A stretch of 64,000 bases of DNA from Pholiota molesta (Eukaryota > Basidiomycota > Agaricomycetes > Agaricales > Strophariaceae): positions 186,001 to 250,000 of the forward strand of contig JACGCK010000013.1 of the NCBI GenBank assembly GCA_014925825.1, read 5' to 3'. Shown piece after piece: positions 57,701 to 64,000 of this stretch (the first letter of the stretch is position 1; the number at the start of each line of letters is the position of its first letter). A program made the position numbers and the translations under genes. The notes under the pieces were generated by a model. It made no database searches, was not told the DNA's origin, and was given only the letters and a program-made list of their open reading frames with translations.

Positions 57701-60132
57701 TTTAAGCGCCCAAACAGTGCCACAAGAACTCTCAAGAACTCCGCCTCATATTGTAAGTTAATTGGAACATTTGAAGTTCCAGCAAGCTTCTCTAATAGGT
57801 TACTACTGCCTCCCCTTTTGAAACCTTCATTATATTTAGGTACCTTACTTCACGTTAATCCCTTTCTACTCCAAGCCTTGTAACCATTACATACCCCGTA
57901 TCACGAGGCAAGGTCCAAAGTTCGACATCCTATCATTAAATATAGACAAATGTACGGAGAACAGATTGCAAACCGAAATTAATGTGGTAAGATTAAAGCA
58001 CAGCACAGAGAGGACAGAAAAGCTATAAAAACTCCTATATTCTCGGAAATGAACGATACCTAGAACTGTGGGTAGGAATTCCAGAAGCTACATATGTCGG
58101 GATGGGTCATCCGGAGCGGGCACTAAATCGGGGTGCAAAGCCTACTATGTCCATTCAAGGAGAGTCGTCGCGATATATTGAACATTCTCTCGACCGAGAT
58201 TGAGGCGAAGGCATTGACTTCACAGGACAGCGGCGGGTCGCGACCTTCTGCTTCTGTGTCTACGTTTAATGTTACAACGCCCATCCTTTGTCCTATGATG
58301 CATACCCCCATATATATAGACTTGTCATGATAGAGACTGATTTCATATTCCCGAGGCAGCAGAGTGGCCACGGTCATTGCAGGCCGGCCAGATCGCAGAA
58401 AACCTGGGCCATGTCATCTGGGACAGTGGAGAGTCGATGTCAGCGCATCTGATCAGTACATACCGAAAATGAGCTCAGCTTCCCTAGACTTGACCAGACT
58501 TAACCAGAAGAAAGGTGAGAGAAGGTAGGCGGGCAGCGGGCAGACTCACTCACACCACCTGGCTCTGTGCTCGACGCCCAGCGGAGTCTCCTACACTGAT
58601 CCGGAAATAAACTCATCACGCCCACAAAGAATGAAGAGGGCACCAAGGGAGGTAAAGAACGCAGACAAGACATGATGCATGACTACTCCGGGCGCTAAAT
58701 TGAGCATCATAGCTAGCGAATGGAACAAGGAAAATAACCAATATATAATGGAAAGTAAAGAGCTGATTGATTAATTCTTATAGAACGGCAAGCATATAAT
58801 CTCCCGCTTGGGACGTCTGGCCGTTGGATAACAGGTAGTTGATAAATCTTCATTTACGTTTATAAATTTAACGTTTAGATGTTGAGCAGAGAACATAAAC
58901 TCGAACTCCAGTCTAAACGATGCCGTCGAAAATGTATGTCGTTGAAATATTGCCCTTTTTATGTACAGAATTTTGTTAGCCATGCAAGCGCGCTTATCGG
59001 ATTGAGATATGACTCCGTTTGTCTGATAGTGCGCCTGATATTTAAATCTTCTACGCGCTAGAGAGTAAATCAGCCCACTGTACAGAATGCTCATCAACAG
59101 AATTATAGCTACTGTCGTCTGTAGTAATCCTTCAATTATGAACAAGCAAAGAGAGCCTCGTTCTCCGCGACTTGTCAAAGAGGGAACCGTGCTCGGCGTG
59201 AGGGTTAACATTAAACGTTATATCTTCCACTGGTACCTGACATCGCAACTTCTATGGGAGAGAATAACAAGATAAATGTCTTGCCTTCGAAAGCTAGAAT
59301 GAACGAGCCAAAGGTTCTGTGTGCATCACTGGCAAACTTTGGGACTGGCAGGGGCATCCATACCTCTCTGTCGTCGAGAATAACCCGCGGTTGTTGATTG
59401 GCCATGTAGTTGGGCCTGATGAATTCGGACGGGCTGATGGGGGAGAAAACGTTCTGCAAAAACCTTTGATAACGCTCTTGGAACTTCCCATCTCTCAGTT
59501 TATTGGATCCAACGGCTGAGGTGTTGTGCATCCCTTATCAGTTATAAAACGTACTGATCGACGAAGATGGCGCCTTACCTCTGAATGATGTCAGCATGAA
59601 CGCTTATCTTAAACGTTAAACCCTCCATGACTGGCCAAATTCCTTGAATTCACGTTGACATCGCAAAAATAACCCAAGCGCCCTTGAGCCAGGCTGCGGA
59701 GCAATGTAGCTTCGAACACCGGTGCTGAAAGTTATCGATTGCGATTTGGACCTGCCTTTCCAGAGAGACTGTGGCGATGGGCCAATCAGTCATGGGAAGC
59801 CGAGCGAGAGGCTTTCGACGAACGAAGCCAATATTTAGGGTTCCTGCTCGCCGTAGAATGAAGACAGCGAAGCTGCAGTGGTCTGTCCAGAGAGACTAGA
59901 TGGGGTTATCCTTTGAGCAGCCGGGAGTATGTGTTGGTGTGCACGAAAATGGAAACGAGTGAGTGAGGCTGGGAGCGGAGATTGAGTGGATGTCGGAGAC
60001 CAAACAAAGAGTGTCGGGGTCCCAAAGGCGCAGTGGCAAATTTCTCCTCCGCACCAAAGACACAGACGGTAAGCCAACTTTAAAGTGCGAGCATAAACTC
60101 TAATACCCATCCCATGGCGCGCCAGCCGAACC
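54772..60132. other. 5.3-kb gene-poor stretch
   Basis: It lies between the divergent starts of the oxidase (-) and the WOPR gene (+), so it must contain both promoters. ATG-started ORFs of 84 aa (56095-56349, -) and 106 aa (59211-59531, -) have no recognised family. Other frames are unsupported. No tRNA, LTR or inverted terminal repeat was found. Confidence 0.45.
59211..59531 (-). CDS. hypothetical protein, 106 aa
   Basis: ATG at 59531, one open frame. Contains a proline-rich middle (RVILDDREVWMPLPVPKF). No family is recognised and no intron signal is needed. It may be a small gene, a gene relic or chance. Confidence 0.2.
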   Translation of the reverse strand: MHNTSAVGSNKLRDGKFQERYQRFLQNVFSPISPSEFIRPNYMANQQPRVILDDREVWMPLPVPKFASDAHRTFGSFILAFEGKTFILLFSPIEVAMSGTSGRYNV

Positions 60133-62412
60133 ATGTCCGCCGCCCAGCAGGCCCAGTCCGCCAACGCCTGGACAGAGCCCCCCTGGTCGGGCTGGATAGA
60201 GACCACCGGCGACGCCCTCCTCATCCTCGAGGCTGCCAGGCGGGGCCTCATCCCCCGCGTCACCCGCCGCCTCGTCGACTCCGAGCGCAAGATGATCACA
60301 TCGGGCTCCGTCTTCGTCTTCGACGAGGATGAGAGCGGCATCAAGCGCTGGACCGACGGTTTCTTCTGGAGCCCCAGCCGCATCCTCGGCAACTTTCTCC
60401 TCTATCGCGAGACAGATAAGCGCGGTGCAGGCCACAGGACTGCCCGCGCAGACCAAGACCTCAACGACGCCGCCGTTGCAAGTGCTAGCTTTGGCCCCGA
60501 TGGTGCTCGCCTGACGGAGGCGCAGTCTCTTAGCCGCCCCAAGACAGATAACACGGGCCTCAGCGTCGATAAGCAGCGGGAACGCACCCTCATGGGCAGT
60601 CTCACCAACAGCTATAAGTTCAAGCCAGATGGTCTCATGAAGAAGGTCCGTGTCCTACATTTCTGATATTCTTTCTTCTGCTCTTGTTGTGTTCTTTCTT
60701 TTCATCTGGTTCTGAAATATTGCGTTTTCTGCACAACGAGGCCACCTTGTGTGTTGGGCGCCTATTATTACTTTTCGCCACATTTGACTATCCACATTGG
60801 CCCCATCGAGCCCTCGCCTTCCATCTCGAAAATTCTATGGTTCTGGCTCGTTAGAGCATCGAACCCCGTTATCTTTCTCTTCCTTATCAGGCATTTCCTC
60901 ATGTCTGACATCTGTCGTCGTCTCTTTAAGACGTTGACTTTACACCGAGTGCTTTGTACCCCTTTCCATTGTCCCATTAGCGTTCATTTCCCCCTTGCAT
61001 TCCAAAATCTTATCTGGCTTCCTCCTGTGGAGGTGTCTGTCCGACCTCGACGTCAGTTTACTTGACTTCGACATACCTGCTGAGGCGCTTGCCTAACATT
61101 GGCAGGCATCCGTTTGTTTCAGTTCTCCACCATACTTTCCTATCTGTTCGGGTTTCGACGAACACTCACCATGTCCATTCCCATTCTAGACCTTTTCCGT
61201 AACGATTGGCGGCGTCGCCCAACACCTCATCTCATATTACAAGATCGAAGACGTGGAGAACGGCCGCCTGCGCTCCCCATCTCCCTACCCGAGCTCGCCT
61301 CTCTCGACATCAGCCCAGAATATCTCGACAAGACCCACTTCCGCAACCCGCCCAAGGTCGAGATCGGCGTGGACGGCGTGCCGCGCTACCGCGGCGAGGC
61401 GGACGACATCGAGAACTCGCCCTCCATCCTCAGCGCGCCCCTGTCCTCGGGCATGCCGCTTCTCACCGAGGGCCGCCTCACGGACCCGTCGCTGGCGACC
61501 AAGCGCGGGAAGCGCTACGAGCCGTACGGGTCCCCGCCGTCGTCGAAGCGCGCGCGCAGGAACACCGGCGCGAGCAGCAGCACCGCGGGCCACGCCGCGG
61601 GCACCCCGGACGGCGGCAGCAGCAGCGGCAGCGACCACACGCCGACCGCGGACCCCGTGTCCCCGCAGGAGAGCGCGAGCTCCGCGACGCCGCAGCCCGC
61701 GCCCGCGCCCGTGCCCGCGGCGGCGGGGCCGCTCATGACGCCCGCGCCGCCCCCGCCCGGCGCGGCGTACCCGCCGCACTACGGCATGCCCGCGTTCTAC
61801 CCGATGCCCGGGTACGCGCACCACCACCCGCACGCGGCGCCGCCGCCCGGGATGTACGCCGCGCCCGCGCCGCCGCCGGTCCCCGCGGGCGGGCCCGCGC
61901 TGCACTACGCGTATGCGTATGCGCCGCCCCAGCCCCAGCCGGCGTCGTCTGCACCGCAGGACGGCGGCGGGCCGCCCGCGCAGGCGTCCCCGCAGCAACA
62001 GCACCCGCAGCACGCACACGCACACGCACTCCACGCACCCGCACCCGCGCCCGCCCCGGCGGCGCTGCCCGTGCATCGCACTGATCCATCGCAATCCAGC
62101 AGCGCGCCGCCGCCCGGGCAGGCGCAGCTCCCGCAGCCGTACTACGGGTACTACCACCACCCGCACGGGCCGCCGCCGCCGCCGCCGCCCGCGGCATGGG
62201 CGTGCACACGTACGCGCCGTACCAGTGGCCCGTGTACTCGGGGTACCCGCCGCAGATGCAGATGCAGATGCAGCCGTATCAGGTGCCGCCTGGGGCCAGC
62301 AGGAGCAGCAGCAGCAGGGGCCGCCGGTGGGCCAGCAGCAGCCCGGGGCGCCGCCGTCGCAGCAGAAGCGCGAGGACGGGGCGCTGGGCGATGGGGCGGC
62401 GGGAATGCGTAG
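60133..62412 (+). CDS. Gti1/Pac2 (WOPR-domain) transcription factor
   Basis: WOPR proteins (Wor1, Ryp1, Gti1, Pac2) bind DNA and switch fungal morphology or development. ATG at 60133. The first WOPR half is WSGWIETTGDALLILEAARRG, TRRLVDSERKMITSGSVFVF, GIKRWTDGFFWSPSRILGNFLLYRE. The second half (TFSVTIGGVAQHLISYYKIEDV) is on the next exon after a 544-nt intron (60646-61189), long for this genome. The conserved tail segment SLPELASLDISPEYLDKTHFRNPPKVE follows, but one base out of frame (near 61280). The C-terminus is a Pro/Ala/His/Gln-rich low-complexity region, as in the family, with two further frame changes near 62190 and 62300. The stop is therefore uncertain; 62412 is the end of one open frame. 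Regulatory targets are unknown. Confidence 0.88.
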
Positions 62413-63520
62413 GCGAGGGACGGTGGCGGCGTGGTCGATGTCGATGCTCTCGTCGTCGTCATGTCCGTGCGTCTGCTCGTTGTGGTGTATTGGGTTTTCG
62501 GGTTGTTTGTTTTGCTGTTCCGCGTCTGCTTTGTGTTCGTTGTGCTGTGCTTTTTTGCTGTCGATATTTCGCTGTTGTTCTGTTCCTTTTGCCCTTGTTG
62601 TCCGCCAGTCTGTCTATGTGTGTATATGATTGATGTCGCCACTTCCTTTCCATCTCCATTCCTTTGTCCGTTCCCGTGCTTTGGGTGTTCATCATTTTTT
62701 TTTCGTGTATATCTTCAAACGCCCCTTTGATTCACAGTTTTACCTATGTCCTCTGTTTTCGTCAAGTTCTCGTCATCCTGAAACTTCTTTTCATCCATGC
62801 CCTGCTTCTATTTGGTTCTAGTTTAGTTCGCACATGCCTACTTCTCAACCCTTTCTCGTGCGTTTACATGCAAATCCCACATTCCCTATGCCCTTATTCT
62901 GATACTCTGAATTTGCTGTAGTATATTTCTTTGCTCGTTTTCCGTTCTACATTCATTGTTGGGCTTGTTCTTCGTCGCCGTTTGTTGCCACATACTATCA
63001 CTGCCACTTCTATTCCCACAACTACTTGCACCTGGATGGAATTCCGCTTCGTTATGGTCATTCTTATACGTGCACTTGTACATTCTGCTCCTCCTCCACG
63101 TCCTGACTTCTTCAAACACTGGAAGTCTGCCATTGTGGATATTATATATTTTTCGCTACGTGATACTTGCACATTCTACACCTGTCTATAGTCTGTGTTT
63201 TACTGTTACCTGTCCGGTTGTTCGTGTATATATGTAGCCCTTTCTGCCTTGTTGTTGTTGTTTTCCTTACTTTCTCTTTCCGTGGACTGGGGCCCGCTGC
63301 AGTCTTTGCCGCCATGGAACTTACCTACTGATTTTCGCACTTGTTTTTCGCGTGTATTTTTACGTATATGAAACTACTCTGGCCTATGGCTTGTACATGC
63401 TGCCCGGTCCACCTAAGTAGAATGTGTATATCCTAGTCAATTATGACTCGTTTATTGGTAGAGGCCATCCGCAACAAAGCCCATGATTGGACCCGGCGTT
63501 TACCGAGTCCTTTGTTCACC
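62413..63520. other. 3' flank of the WOPR gene, no supported gene
   Basis: T- and pyrimidine-rich sequence, likely 3' UTR at its start. No conserved coding segment is seen on either strand. Confidence 0.45.
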
Positions 63521-63522
63521 AG

Positions 63523-64000
63523 CATGAACTCCGCTACCAAGCGCAAATCATGCGCTGAACTTGGACCTGCTTCGGACGTTACATTGACCACATCAAGACT
63601 TTGACTTACATAAAAGCTTTACCGTTCAACTTCCAAAACTTCAGGTTTGAGGTATGTCTGCTGTAGTCAGCGGTCGTTCGAATAGTAACTAACCAATGAA
63701 TGGAACTTGAACAGCAGCACCGCCATACGAAAAGTCTACTTCTGTACGCAACTGAAGATATACCCGCGCAAAACCTGTCGAAATCCTGGATCTGTTGTGG
63801 ATACCAACAAAACCGAAAGCGATTCAAGTGAGTCCATCTTCCTGGATTATGGGAGTTCCTGTACCTAGCGCGGGCGCGGCGCCGGGCGTTGCGCATTCGT
63901 GCTCAACATACTACTATAGGCCAACAAGTGAACTCGAAGATGTCAACCTCACCCGGTATTCGCTGTAACTCGTGGAAAGGATGCCGTTTGAGCGATCCTC
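63523..64000 (+). CDS. possible first exons of a gene running off the right edge
   Basis: ATG at 63523 (MNSATKRKSCAELGPASD). Two later segments are bounded by good splice signals: 63711-63829 (from ACAG| to |GTGAGT, encoding HTKSLLLYATEDIPAQNL...NRKRF) and about 63919-63952 (from ATAG|, encoding KPTSELEDVNLTR). The intervening intron would be about 90 nt. I recognise no family and the joining of the first exon is not certain. Confidence 0.3.

Noticed and set aside
61206..62209. Several 150-290-codon frames on both strands of the WOPR C-terminal region
   Set aside because: High GC content suppresses stop codons; the products are Arg/Ala-rich shadows of the low-complexity tail.

Overview
This window looks like nuclear DNA of an agaricomycete (mushroom or wood-decay basidiomycete). 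The evidence is: many short spliceosomal introns, mostly 45-75 nt with GT..AG ends and CTRAC-like branch sites; a WSC-domain copper radical oxidase of the type known from white-rot fungi; a DUF4238-like/TKL kinase fusion; F-box genes; and a Ty3/gypsy element with a candidate self-primed minus strand. Nearly all real genes are split into exons, so coordinates below are outer CDS limits and splice sites are given where I could derive them. No rRNA, tRNA or CRISPR array was seen.

Layout. 1-885 (-): PMS1 mismatch-repair gene, cut by the left edge. 1571-8690: a complete LTR-to-LTR Ty3/gypsy retrotransposon (182-bp identical LTRs, CCCCG target duplication). Its integrase is split by a 1,472-bp hAT-like element at 6176-7647 (8-bp target duplication). 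9033-11795 (+): unrecognised membrane protein. 12092-about 14560 (-): DUF4238-like plus tyrosine-kinase-like kinase. 16450-18813 (+): hexose transporter. 19230-20211 (+): 2-Cys peroxiredoxin. 22357-24003 (-) and 24953-25906 (+): two F-box genes, head to head. 26334-31825 (-): SAC3/GANP, the TREX-2 mRNA-export scaffold. 35397-about 38115 (-): KRE6/SKN1-type GH16 protein for beta-1,6-glucan. 38.1-44.6 kb: long gene-poor stretch with microsatellites. 44595-48518 (+): family-2 glycosyltransferase with 16 exons. 49606-54771 (-): secreted copper radical oxidase with four WSC domains and a string of microexons. 54.8-60.1 kb: second gene-poor stretch. 60133-about 62412 (+): Gti1/Pac2 (WOPR) transcription factor. 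63.5-64.0 kb: possible first exons of a gene running off the right edge.

How the genes relate. There are no operons. Several neighbours share themes: cell wall and surface polysaccharide (KRE6-type GH16, GT2, WSC oxidase) lie within 20 kb, and nutrient uptake and peroxide defence are adjacent. Co-regulation is not shown by the sequence. The most informative structures are the nested transposon, the candidate self-priming site of the LTR element, and the 7-16-nt microexons of the oxidase. Apparent single-nucleotide frameshifts recur in otherwise well-conserved genes (kinase, SAC3, oxidase, WOPR) and may be assembly indels rather than pseudogenes.
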